DNA from: Actinocrispum wychmicini
GTDB lineage: Bacteria; Actinomycetota; Actinomycetes; Mycobacteriales; Pseudonocardiaceae
Length of the DNA: 64,000 nucleotides
Assembly: GCF_004345645.1 (NCBI RefSeq)
Contig: NZ_SLWS01000005.1
Coordinates: 186,001-250,000 of the forward strand
Direction of reading: 5' to 3'
Positions 54,243-62,377 of the stretch are shown here, one piece after another. How positions within the stretch are numbered: position 1 is the first letter of the stretch; every line of letters begins with the position of its first letter. The translations under genes and the position numbers were made by a program. The notes beneath the pieces are model-generated. The model ran no database searches and was not told the origin of the DNA. It saw nothing but the letters and a program-made list of their open reading frames with translations.

Positions 54243-55970
54243 GTGACGGATCTCGGCCAGCAGGAGGTGGCCCGCCGCACCCGGCTGACGGCCGTGGACG
54301 CGGCGGTGTTCGGGGGCTACCTGCTGGCCGCCATCCTGCTGTTCGGTCGCATGTGGACGGACCTGGACCACGGCTACCTGCTCAACAGCATGCAGGACCA
54401 GAACCTGTTCGAGTGGTACTTCGCGGTCGCCGCGCACAACCCGGGCACCCTGGTCAGCACGATGCAGAACTACCCGGCCGGCGTGAACCTGATGGCGAAC
54501 ACGTCCGTGCTGGGCCTCGGCATCCCCTTGGCGCCCGTCACGTGGCTGTTCGGGACGACCGTCACTTGGACGCTCGCCCTCACCCTGAGTGTCGCCGGCA
54601 GTGCGGCCGGCTGGTACTGGGTCATCTCCCGGCACATCACCGGCTCCCGGCCGGGCGCGGCGGTCGGCGGCGCCTTCGCCGCGTTCGCGCCGCCGATGAT
54701 CTCGCACGCCAACGCACACCCCAACTACGTCGCGCTGTTCGTGCTGCCGTTCATCGTCGGCCAGTTGATCAAGCTGGTCCGCGGGCAGAACGCGATCCGG
54801 AACGGCATCATCCTCGGGCTGCTGCTGACCTATCAGGTGTTCCTCGGCGAGGAGCCGTTGCTGATGGCGGCGACCGCGTTGCTCATTTTCGGCATCGCGC
54901 GGCCGTCGGTGTGGAACCGGTCACTGCTCACCGGCTTGGGCATCGCCGCGCTGACCGCCGTCCCGCTGTTGGCGTATCCGCTCTGGACCCAGTTCTTCGG
55001 CCCGCAGAGCTACTCCGGGATGTTCCACGGCCCAGCCGGCAACGACCTGGCCGCCATCACCGGGTTCGCCAGTGCCTCGATCGCCGGTGATCCCACGGCG
55101 CAGCGGCTCGCGGTCAACCCGACCGAGGAGAACGCGTTCTTCGGCTACCCGCTGGTGATCCTGGTCGTCGTGCTGACGGTTTGGCTGTGGAAGGTGGCGA
55201 ACGTCCGGGCGCTGATGATCACGTGCGCCGCCATGGCCCTGCTGTCGCTCGGCGGGACCCTCGTCATCAACCGCGTGGACACCGAGATCCCGTTGCCGTG
55301 GCAGTTCGTGCACGAGTTGCCCATCTACGACTCGGCGATCGGCTCGCGACTCACCATGGCGTGCGTCCCGGCCATCGGGATTCTGCTGGCGTTGGCCACC
55401 GAGCGGATACTGACCCTTGCCGCGCACGCCACCCACACCCCGTTGCGCCTGCTGTGGGTGGGCGCGTTGCTCGCGGTGCTGGTGCCGATCACCCCGGTGC
55501 CCCTGGAAGTGGTGAAACGCCAGCCGACCCCGGCGTTCTTCGCGAACGGCGTCTGGCAGGACTACGTCGGCAAGGACCGGTCGGTGGTCTTCGTCCCGCT
55601 GGCCAGCACCGGCTACTCGCTGCCGCTGTACTGGCAGGCCCGGACCGGCCTCGGGTTCCCGCTGGCCGAGGGCTACTTCACCGGCCCGGACAAGAAGGGG
55701 AAGGGCACCTACGGAGCCGTGCCCCGGCCGACCTCCACACTGATCGACAACGTCGCGCGGACCGGCATCGTGCCCCCGATCGGGGAGGACGAACGCGCCC
55801 AGGCCCAGCGTGACCTGCAGTATTGGCACGCGGGTGCGGTCGTGCTCGCCCCGCACGACCGGCAGGACGCCTTGCGGCAGACGTGCGACGCGCTGTTCGG
55901 CGACGGTCGTTATGTTGGCGGCGTCTGGCTTTGGACTGTGCCGGAGGTCACACAACCCATCGGCTCGTAG
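54243..55970 (+). CDS. Large multi-pass membrane protein, GT-C-like (unknown glycosyltransferase/transport role)
   Basis: About 575 residues with 10-11 TM helices. 'AVDAAVFGGYLLAAILLFGRMWTDLDHGYLLNSMQDQNLFEWYFAVAAHN' starts it, with a first luminal loop containing acidic residues as in GT-C glycosyltransferases (EmbC, PMT). The C-terminal ~110 residues are soluble and beta-rich. Function is not assigned. GTG 54243 is used as the start; there is no ribosome site, so it may be leaderless (TATAC at 54236). Divergent from the ABC exporter, same strand as the sigma factor 29 bp later. Confidence 0.7.
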   Translation: MTDLGQQEVARRTRLTAVDAAVFGGYLLAAILLFGRMWTDLDHGYLLNSMQDQNLFEWYFAVAAHNPGTLVSTMQNYPAGVNLMANTSVLGLGIPLAPVTWLFGTTVTWTLALTLSVAGSAAGWYWVISRHITGSRPGAAVGGAFAAFAPPMISHANAHPNYVALFVLPFIVGQLIKLVRGQNAIRNGIILGLLLTYQVFLGEEPLLMAATALLIFGIARPSVWNRSLLTGLGIAALTAVPLLAYPLWTQFFGPQSYSGMFHGPAGNDLAAITGFASASIAGDPTAQRLAVNPTEENAFFGYPLVILVVVLTVWLWKVANVRALMITCAAMALLSLGGTLVINRVDTEIPLPWQFVHELPIYDSAIGSRLTMACVPAIGILLALATERILTLAAHATHTPLRLLWVGALLAVLVPITPVPLEVVKRQPTPAFFANGVWQDYVGKDRSVVFVPLASTGYSLPLYWQARTGLGFPLAEGYFTGPDKKGKGTYGAVPRPTSTLIDNVARTGIVPPIGEDERAQAQRDLQYWHAGAVVLAPHDRQDALRQTCDALFGDGRYVGGVWLWTVPEVTQPIGS

Positions 55971-55999
55971 GCGGTGTCCACGGAGCGAGGGGGTGGAGC

Positions 56000-56512
56000 G
56001 TGCGGGCAACGGACGAGCAGCAGTACACCGAATACGTGTCGGCACGGCTGCCCAAGCTGCGCCGGATCGCGTTTCTGCTCTGCGGCGACGAACACCGTGC
56101 CGACGACATCGTCCAGACCGCGATAACCAGGCTGTACGTCCATTGGCGGAAGGCCAGGACCGCGGCGAACATCGACGCCTACGTGCGGACGATCGTGGTC
56201 CGCACGTTCCTCAACGAGCAGCGGACCGGCTGGTGGTCGAAGGTCCGGCTGGCGGACGAACTCCCCGACCGCGCGGCACCCCCAGGCCTGGACGTGGAGA
56301 CGACGCAGGTCCTGCACGCGGCACTCGCCCGGGTGACCCCGAAGCAACGGGCCGTGCTGGTCCTCCGGTTCCTCTATGACATGCCGGTCGCCGAGGTCGC
56401 GGGCGTACTTGGCTGTTCGGTCGGCAACGTGAAGGCACAGACCGCGCACGGCCTCGCGGCACTGCGGAAACAACTGGGCGAGCACACATTGAGCCTGTTG
56501 GGCGGGAGGTGA
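56000..56512 (+). CDS. SigE-family extracytoplasmic-function sigma factor
   Basis: 170 residues. Region 2 'YTEYVSARLPKLRRIAFLLCGDEHRADDIVQTAITRLYVHWRKARTAANIDAYVRTIVVRTFLNEQR' and region 4 'LARVTPKQRAVLVLRFLYDMPVAEVAGVLGCSVGNVKAQTAHGLAALRKQL'. This is the actinobacterial SigE-like ECF group. GTG 56000 with a GGGGTGGAG site. Overlaps the partner gene by 3-4 bp. Codon use normal. Confidence 0.9.
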   Translation: MRATDEQQYTEYVSARLPKLRRIAFLLCGDEHRADDIVQTAITRLYVHWRKARTAANIDAYVRTIVVRTFLNEQRTGWWSKVRLADELPDRAAPPGLDVETTQVLHAALARVTPKQRAVLVLRFLYDMPVAEVAGVLGCSVGNVKAQTAHGLAALRKQLGEHTLSLLGGR

Positions 56513-56517
56513 CGAGG

Positions 56518-57348
56518 ATGGACCACTTCGACGAGGAAGGCACCACGCTCCTGGCACCGCTGCGTGACGTGGAACCGACCGCGCGGTCCAGCGTCGACAT
56601 CGCCCATGCCCGCAAGGTGGGCAGGCGGCGGCAGCGGAGCCGGGTCGTGGCCGGAGTGGTCGCGGTGGTGGTCGCGGTCGCGGCACCGACCGTGCTGGTG
56701 GCCGGCTGGCCGCACGGCGACGTGCTCCCCGCAGGGCCGGGAGACTACTTCGACCCGCTGGAACAGGTGGTGACCGTGGGCTCGGCCGGCGGGTTCACGC
56801 CGCGCACCTATCGAACCGGCAGGGACAAGCAGGTGATCGAGTTGGTGTGGGCGGCCGGCGACGGGCCTACGGCCACTGTCACGGTCTACCCACCCGCCGC
56901 AGCCAAAGGGAGCGGTGACTACGCCTGGGAATGGACGCCGGGGGCATGGGCGACGATCAGCGTCGCCGGCGCCGGCGGCGACCTCAAGGACAGGCTGGCC
57001 CGCGTCGCCGAGAGTGTGCGCCCAGACCTGCACAAGCCCGTCACTTTGCCGTTCTCGCTGCCGGCCACGCTGAACAAGGACCTGGTCGGCGTGTCCTACG
57101 ACTACCACGACCCGTACGCCGTCATGGCCTTCCAGCCGTCCCTGACTGTGGGCATCGCCCCGGCGAACGACCAGGTCGAGGGGCACCCCGTCGTGGTCCC
57201 CGTCGACACATCACCGGAGTTGACGGCCTACGCGACGGACGACGACTCGAAGTCGGCGACACTGCGGTCCTACGCCGCGGCCGTGCGGGTGGTACCCAAC
57301 CCGAATGACCGGTCCACCTGGGTTCCGCCCTTTCGGGTGAGGGGTTGA
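56518..57348 (+). CDS. Membrane protein, likely partner of the sigma factor
   Basis: About 276 residues. Cytoplasmic N-terminus of ~40 residues, one TM helix ('RVVAGVVAVVVAVAAPTVLVAG'), and an outside domain of ~200 residues. The gene order fits an anti-sigma factor, but the zinc-containing ZAS motif (HxxxCxxC) is absent, so it may be a novel-type anti-sigma or a target. ATG 56518 has GGGAGG nine nt upstream; GTG 56509 overlapping the sigma stop is possible. Confidence 0.7.
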   Translation: MDHFDEEGTTLLAPLRDVEPTARSSVDIAHARKVGRRRQRSRVVAGVVAVVVAVAAPTVLVAGWPHGDVLPAGPGDYFDPLEQVVTVGSAGGFTPRTYRTGRDKQVIELVWAAGDGPTATVTVYPPAAAKGSGDYAWEWTPGAWATISVAGAGGDLKDRLARVAESVRPDLHKPVTLPFSLPATLNKDLVGVSYDYHDPYAVMAFQPSLTVGIAPANDQVEGHPVVVPVDTSPELTAYATDDDSKSATLRSYAAAVRVVPNPNDRSTWVPPFRVRG

Positions 57349-57379
57349 CGCCAGGCCTCTCGTCGAGGGGCCTGACGTC

Positions 57380-58627
57380 CTAGCCTCGGTTGGAGCGGAC
57401 GCCGAGCAGCACGTCCTCCCAGGAGGGCACGATCGGGTGGTTCTTCTTGCCCTTGCCCCGGCGGGCCGGGGCGGGTTTCTCGGCCGGCTTCTTCTCCTCG
57501 GCGACCGGGTCCACCAGCTGTTCCTGCACCGGCTCGGTCACCGCGGCCGGCTCCTGGACCGGCTCCGGTGCGACGGGCGGTTCCGCCAGCGCGGCCGGCA
57601 CCGGCGCCGCTTCGGGCTCCGGTGGCGCGTAGACCGGCGGCTCCGGCTGCGCGTACACCGGCTCCGGCTGGTGGGCCGGTTCCTGCTGCCGACGCGCGGC
57701 GGGCTCGGCCGGGCGTTGCGCAGGCTCGGGCTGGCGGTGCACCGGCTCCGGTTGCCGACGGGCGGGCTCCGGCTGGTGCACCGGCTCGGCCTGCTTGTGG
57801 ATGGGTTCCGGCTGGCGTTGCGCGGGTTCTGGCTGGTTGTGGCCCGGCTCGGGCTGGCGATACACAGGCTCGGCCGGCCTGTGGACAGGTTCCGGCTGCC
57901 GTTGCACGGGCTCCGGCTGCCGCTGGGCCGGCTGCCCGGGTGGCATCGGCTGGGTCGGCTCGGCCTGGGGTTGCCGCGGCGGCGCCTCCACCGCAAGCGC
58001 TTGCCTGGCCAGCTCGGTCACCGGCCGGACCGTCCGCAGGGACCTGTTCGGGTTCGGGTCGAGCAGTTCGTGCGCGTGGTCGTCCAACGGCGTGATGGTG
58101 CCGCCGTGCGCGCCCGGGTGGAAGTTCCAGTGGGCGTGGTTGTCCGACCGGCCGGCGGTCCAGCGCAGCTGCACCACCCACTTGCCGTCCTCGCCTTTCC
58201 ACGAGTCCCAGGCCGCTTCGGTGTACTCCTGGCCGCGCAGGCCGAAGGAGTGCGCCACCACTTCGCCGAGGGTCTGCACGTCCGGCCCGTCCTCGCGGAC
58301 CGGGTGGGCGCGCTGGGCCAGGTCCGCGGTGCGGGACCGTTCGAGCAGCACCGGGTACGCGAACCGGTCGACCTTGTCGGCGGGCAGCCCGGAGGCGGCC
58401 GTGACCTGCTCGACGGACTCTCCCGCACGGATGCGGGCTTGGATCTCACGTGGGCGCATCTGGCTCTCCAGCTCGATTTCGATCTGGCCGAGTCTGGTGA
58501 CGTCGCCACGGGCGGCCGCGCGCAGCCGCTCGTCCGCCGGCAGTTGGAAACGCTCGCCACGGATCGGGTCCTCGAGGATGACGGTCGTGCCGTCCTCCCC
58601 TAGTCCCACCACCCTGAGCGCGCGCAC
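57380..58627 (-). CDS. sepH: Septation protein SepH (DUF3071) with expanded QPEP repeat
   Basis: 415 residues. N-terminal DUF3071/HTH region ('MRALRVVGLGEDGTTVILEDPIRGERFQLPADERLRAA', 'SQMRPREIQARIRAGESVEQVTAASGLPADKVDRFAYPVLLERSRTADLAQRAHPV') and C-terminal signature 'PSWEDVLLGVRSN'. SepH binds and stimulates FtsZ assembly in actinobacteria. Residues ~220-345 are a long tandem array of about 15 imperfect 'QPEP' units (e.g. RQPEPVQ, RQPEPVH), much longer than a minimal linker. GTG 58627 follows GGGAGG by six nt. Confidence 0.93.
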   Translation of the reverse strand: MRALRVVGLGEDGTTVILEDPIRGERFQLPADERLRAAARGDVTRLGQIEIELESQMRPREIQARIRAGESVEQVTAASGLPADKVDRFAYPVLLERSRTADLAQRAHPVREDGPDVQTLGEVVAHSFGLRGQEYTEAAWDSWKGEDGKWVVQLRWTAGRSDNHAHWNFHPGAHGGTITPLDDHAHELLDPNPNRSLRTVRPVTELARQALAVEAPPRQPQAEPTQPMPPGQPAQRQPEPVQRQPEPVHRPAEPVYRQPEPGHNQPEPAQRQPEPIHKQAEPVHQPEPARRQPEPVHRQPEPAQRPAEPAARRQQEPAHQPEPVYAQPEPPVYAPPEPEAAPVPAALAEPPVAPEPVQEPAAVTEPVQEQLVDPVAEEKKPAEKPAPARRGKGKKNHPIVPSWEDVLLGVRSNRG

Positions 58628-58786
58628 CGCTAGCCTCCCGATGACTTCACCTCGCTGACTTTGTGACGTTATTACGGCGCGCCTCCTTGACGAGGGAGGC
58701 GCGCCGCGCCTCAGCGAGATCCACCTTTGATCTTCCCGCAATTCCAGCCAATGCGCACTCCTGAATTGAGTACCTTGTTGGACGAC

Positions 58787-60175
58787 ATGAACGGCAAAAG
58801 GTTGCTGGACAAACGGACATGGGTTCTGGTCGTGGTCGCGGAGCTGGCCGCGGTCGCGCTGATCCTCGGCGTGAAGGTGTTGGACGGCCTGGATTTCGAG
58901 GTCTACCGGCTCGGCACCGCCGCATGGCTGCACGGGGACGACCCGTATGGCGGATTGCCACCCACCAGCCGTGGCTTCGTGCTGCCGTTCACGTACCCGC
59001 CTTTCGCCGTGCTGGCGTTCGTTCCCACCGCGTTGGTGCCGGCCCGCGCGGGTTTCCTCGTGCTGACGGCGATCTCGGTGATCCTGTTGTTCGCCGTGGT
59101 GTTCGCGTTCGTGGTCGCGTTGCGTGGTCGCGAGAAAGGGCTTGTGGTCCCGGCGTTCGTCGCCATCGGTGTGCAGGTGCTGGCGGCGGCGACGGACCCG
59201 GTGCGGTCCACGCTCGGTTACGGGCAGATCAACATGGTGTTGATGGCGTTGGTCGCGGTGGACTGCCTGGCCCGCCGGCCTCGATGGCCACGCGGAGTGC
59301 TCGTCGGCCTGGCCGCGGCGATCAAGCTCACCCCGGCGGTGTTCGTCCTGTTCTTCTTGCTGCGCAAGGACTATCGGGCCGCGATGTGGTCCGGTGTGAG
59401 CTTTCTCGCGGCGACCGCACTGGCTTTTGTGCTACTGCCGGGCCCGTCGGTCCAGTACTGGACGAAGCTGGTGTTCGTCGGGGACCGGATCGGACCGCCC
59501 TTCTTCGTGGCCAACCAGTCGTTGCGCGGCGCGTTCGCCCGGTTGGCACACGAGACGTGGTGGGTGGCCCCCGCGGTCGTCGTCGTCGCGCTGACTGTGT
59601 ACGTCGTGCCGCGCGTGCGGTTGCCGTTGGCGTTGGCCGTAACGGCGTTGTGCGGGCTGCTGGTGTCGCCGGTTTCGTGGATTCACCACTGGGTGTGGCT
59701 CGTGCCGATCCTGGTCGTGCTCGGTTGGATCGCGGTCACCGAGCGGCGGGTCGTGATCGGGCTTTCGGTGCTGTTCGCGCTGGCGGTCGCGGTCGTCACG
59801 CCGGTCTGGCGGTACGAGAAGGGCGGCTGGGACGCCGGCCCGGTCCAGCAGTTGACCAGCGACGCCTACGTGCTCGCCGGGATCATCCTGCTGGGTGTCA
59901 CGGCCGTGTACGCCAGCGGTAGGTCCACCCGGATGTCCAGGCCACCGGCCCGTGGCGCCCCGGCCGCGATGGATCCGTCGTGGGCCTTGACCACGGACCG
60001 CACGATCGACAGCCCCAGCCCGGAGCCGCCGCCGGTGGCGGTCCGCTCCAGCCGCCGGAAGGGCTCGAACAACCCGGCCAGCTCCGCCGTCGGCACCACC
60101 GGCCCGGTGTTCACCACCCGCAACGCGGGTGACCCGCCCACTGACACGGACACCGACCCACCTGGCCGGTTGTAG
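58787..60175 (+). CDS. GT87-family mannosyltransferase, C-terminus overlapping a kinase gene antisense
   Basis: 462 residues. Polyprenol-phosphate-mannose-dependent alpha-1,2-mannosyltransferase type (PimE/Rv2181 family): ~10 TM helices; first luminal loop 'LDGLDFEVYRLGTAAWLHGDDPYGG' with the catalytic-type acidic pair; 'TYPPFAVLAFVPTALVPARAGF'; 'GLAAAIKLTPAVFVLFFLLRKDY'. It builds cell-envelope glycans such as PIM/LAM. The final ~103 residues, from 59866 on, lie antisense to the histidine kinase catalytic domain and are Pro/Ser-rich, unlike GT87, so the natural stop is probably lost. Start ATG 58787. Confidence 0.8.
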   Translation: MNGKRLLDKRTWVLVVVAELAAVALILGVKVLDGLDFEVYRLGTAAWLHGDDPYGGLPPTSRGFVLPFTYPPFAVLAFVPTALVPARAGFLVLTAISVILLFAVVFAFVVALRGREKGLVVPAFVAIGVQVLAAATDPVRSTLGYGQINMVLMALVAVDCLARRPRWPRGVLVGLAAAIKLTPAVFVLFFLLRKDYRAAMWSGVSFLAATALAFVLLPGPSVQYWTKLVFVGDRIGPPFFVANQSLRGAFARLAHETWWVAPAVVVVALTVYVVPRVRLPLALAVTALCGLLVSPVSWIHHWVWLVPILVVLGWIAVTERRVVIGLSVLFALAVAVVTPVWRYEKGGWDAGPVQQLTSDAYVLAGIILLGVTAVYASGRSTRMSRPPARGAPAAMDPSWALTTDRTIDSPSPEPPPVAVRSSRRKGSNNPASSAVGTTGPVFTTRNAGDPPTDTDTDPPGRL

Positions 60176-61023
60176 CGGATCGCGTTGTGCATCAGGTTCG
60201 TGACCAGGCGTTCCAGCAGGACCGGATCGCCGGCCACGGTCCGCGGCTTGATCACCTTGGTGACCGTCACGTTGTGCTCGTCGGCCAGGCCGATGCACCC
60301 GACCAGGACGGTTTCGACGAGCTTGTCCAGCTCCACCAGGACCCGGCCGGGCAGGCCGCGGTCGCTGCGGGCGAGCACGAGCAGGCCCTCGATCAGGCGT
60401 TCGCTGCGTTCGTTGGTGAGCAGCAGGTGCTGGCCGAGCCGGCGCAGCTCCGGCGTGGCCGCCGGGTCGGCCATGGCGACCTCGACCAGCGTGCGCTGGA
60501 CCGCGAGCGGGGTGCGCAGCTCGTGCGAGGCGTTCGCGACGAACCTGGTCTGGCTGTCGAACGCGGTGGCCAGCCGGTCCAGCATGGTGTCGAACGTGTT
60601 GGCCAGTTCTTTGAGTTCGTCGTCCGGACCGTCCATGTTGATCCGGCGGTTGAGGTTCTCCGCGCCCAGCCGGCGCGCGGTGGCCGTGATCGAGTGCACC
60701 GGCCGCAGCACCCGGCCGGCCATGTACCACGCCGCCACGGTCGCGATCACCCCCGCGATGATCAGGGCCACCAACGACGTCCACACGATCGTGGACACCG
60801 TGGAGGTGCGGTAGTCGTCGAGCTTGGTGATGATCACCTGCTTCCCGGGGATCGGCGTCGTCGGCATCAGATCCGAGTCGACCCGTTGTGCCGCGACCGC
60901 GGTCGTCGACGGCAGCATCCCCAGCACCAGCAGGTAGTTGACCAGCAGCAGGACCAGGCCGATGGCGACGAACATGCCGCCGTACATGGCCGTCAGCCGG
61001 CCACGGGCGGACCAGCGCATCAT
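59866..61023 (-). CDS. Two-component sensor histidine kinase
   Basis: 385 residues. TM1 'LTAMYGGMFVAIGLVLLLVNYLLVLG', a ~75-residue outside domain, TM2 'STIVWTSLVALIIAGVIATVAAWYMAG', HAMP, H-box 'RFVANASHELRTPLAVQRTLVEVAM' with the phospho-His, N-box 'RLVTNLMHNAIRYN', and G-boxes 'GGGSGLGLSIVRSVVKAHDG'. First Met at 61023 overlaps the response regulator stop by 4 bp. Its C-terminal ~100 codons are overlapped by the GT87 frame. Confidence 0.93.
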   Translation of the reverse strand: MMRWSARGRLTAMYGGMFVAIGLVLLLVNYLLVLGMLPSTTAVAAQRVDSDLMPTTPIPGKQVIITKLDDYRTSTVSTIVWTSLVALIIAGVIATVAAWYMAGRVLRPVHSITATARRLGAENLNRRINMDGPDDELKELANTFDTMLDRLATAFDSQTRFVANASHELRTPLAVQRTLVEVAMADPAATPELRRLGQHLLLTNERSERLIEGLLVLARSDRGLPGRVLVELDKLVETVLVGCIGLADEHNVTVTKVIKPRTVAGDPVLLERLVTNLMHNAIRYNRPGGSVSVSVGGSPALRVVNTGPVVPTAELAGLFEPFRRLERTATGGGSGLGLSIVRSVVKAHDGSIAAGAPRAGGLDIRVDLPLAYTAVTPSRMIPAST

Positions 61024-61676
61024 CGGAGCTGGTACCCGGCGCCCGGCAGGGTGGTGACCAGCGGCGGGTCGCCAAGTTTGCGCCGCAGCGTCATGACCGC
61101 CACCCGCACCGCGTTGGTGAACGGATCCGCGTGTTCGTCCCATGCCTTCTCCAACAGCTCCTCCGCGCTGACCACAGCGCCCTCCGCCCGCATCAGGACC
61201 TCGAGGACGGCGAACTCCTTGGGCGACAGCGCCAGGTGCCGGCCGTCCCGGGACGCCTGGTGGCGGGGCAGGTCGAGGACCACGCCGGAGCGGCACAGGA
61301 CCGGCGGCAGCGCCGGCCGGGACCGCCGGCCCAGCGCCTGCACCCTGGCCACCAGCTCGTCGAACGCGAACGGCTTGGTCAGGTAGTCGTCCGCGCCGAG
61401 CCGCAGGCCGGCGACCCGGTCGGTGACCTCGCCGGAGGCGGTCAGCATCAGCACCCTGGCCTCGCCGCCCGCGTCGATCACCGCCCGGCACACGTCGTCG
61501 CCGTGCACTTTCGGCAGGTCGCGGTCGAGGACGACGACGTCGTAGCCGTTCACGCCGACGCGGTGCAACGCCGCGTCACCGTCGTAGCAGACGTCCACGG
61601 CCATGGACAGCCTGCGCAGGCCCTCGGCAAGGGTGTCGGCGAGCAGCTGTTCGTCCTCCACCACGAGTACCCGCAT
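61020..61676 (-). CDS. OmpR/PhoB-family response regulator
   Basis: 218 residues. Receiver domain with acidic pair 'VVEDEQ', phospho-Asp in 'YDVVVLDRDLP', Thr in 'VLMLTASG' and Lys in 'LTKPFAFDELVARVQAL'. Winged-helix output 'HLALSPKEFAVLEVLMRAEGAVVSAEELLEKAWDEHADPFTNAVRVAVMTLRRKLGDPPLVTTLPGAGYQLR'. ATG 61676 is preferred to GTG/ATG at 61694. Divergent from the efflux operon and likely its activator, through the repeats at 61700-61730. Confidence 0.93.
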   Translation of the reverse strand: MRVLVVEDEQLLADTLAEGLRRLSMAVDVCYDGDAALHRVGVNGYDVVVLDRDLPKVHGDDVCRAVIDAGGEARVLMLTASGEVTDRVAGLRLGADDYLTKPFAFDELVARVQALGRRSRPALPPVLCRSGVVLDLPRHQASRDGRHLALSPKEFAVLEVLMRAEGAVVSAEELLEKAWDEHADPFTNAVRVAVMTLRRKLGDPPLVTTLPGAGYQLR

Positions 61677-61699
61677 ACCGCCAGTGTCCCTCATCAGCG

Positions 61700-61730
61700 G
61701 ATAAGCGCGAGATAAGCGCTTTCGCTTAGC
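61700..61730. promoter_or_regulatory. Response-regulator box: direct repeats 11 bp apart
   Basis: GATAAGCGC at 61700-61708 and again at 61711-61719, exactly one 11-bp step; CGCTTAGC at 61723-61730 is a nearly matching inverted copy. OmpR-type proteins bind tandem direct repeats with 11-bp phasing, so this is the probable target between the regulator gene and the divergent efflux operon. Confidence 0.6.
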
Positions 61731-61822
61731 GGGCCCGAATCGTCCGGTCCCTAGAACTGACGCCGCGGGCCTGGGCCGTCGGGGGTCCAGGTCCGACCAG
61801 AGGCCCCGACCAAGGAGGACAG

Positions 61823-62377
61823 ATGCGACGGCTGATGCTGATCGCGGTGGCGACCGTGGCCCTGACCACGGCGTGTGGCAAGGCCGGCGGGGACGACAAC
61901 GGCGTGGCGTCGTTGAACGGCGGCGGCAAGCCGTCCGACTCCGCGCAGGGGGCGTCCGACCAGGGGTCGGACGAGGACAAGATGCGCGCGTTCACCAAGT
62001 GCATGCGGGAACACGGGATCGACATGCCCGAGCCGGACGGACAGGGCCATGTGCAGGCCAAAGCCGCCGGTGCCCCGGGCGAGATGGACAAGATGAAGGC
62101 GGCCGACGAGGCGTGCAAGAGCCTGCTGCCCAACGGCGGCAAGCCCAAGCCGTTGAGCCCCGAGGACCTGGACAAGATGCGCAAGACCGCGAAGTGCATG
62201 CGGGAACACGGCATCGACATGCCCGATCCGGACCCGAACAACCCCGGGATGATCACCATCGGCGGCGACGGGGACAAGGACAAGGACAAGATGGACAAGG
62301 CCATGAAGGACTGCGGCCTGGGGGTCAAGATGGAGTCCGCCGATGGCGCGGGCGCCGCGTCCGGCGGTGGCAAGTGA
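61823..62377 (+). CDS. Lipoprotein with duplicated CMREHGIDMP motif
   Basis: 184 residues. Lipobox 'VALTTAC' (Cys18). Two repeats: 'FTKCMREHGIDMPEPDGQGH...ADEACKSL' and 'TAKCMREHGIDMPDPDPNNP...MKDCGLG'. Each contains one Cys at the motif and a second Cys ~45 residues later, suggesting two disulfide loops. Similar motifs (CMRxHG[VI]) occur in actinobacterial lipoproteins beside efflux genes; role unknown. First gene of the operon, overlapping the adaptor by 4 bp. Confidence 0.75.
   Translation: MRRLMLIAVATVALTTACGKAGGDDNGVASLNGGGKPSDSAQGASDQGSDEDKMRAFTKCMREHGIDMPEPDGQGHVQAKAAGAPGEMDKMKAADEACKSLLPNGGKPKPLSPEDLDKMRKTAKCMREHGIDMPDPDPNNPGMITIGGDGDKDKDKMDKAMKDCGLGVKMESADGAGAASGGGK

Noticed and set aside
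57600-57940. CRISPR-like or minisatellite DNA repeat
   Set aside because: The repetition is at the protein level (QPEP units) with varied codons and no fixed spacer; it is part of the SepH coding sequence.
59432-61075. 547-aa minus-strand frame over the GT87 gene and kinase
   Set aside because: Different frame from the kinase with no domain; a shadow of both genes.
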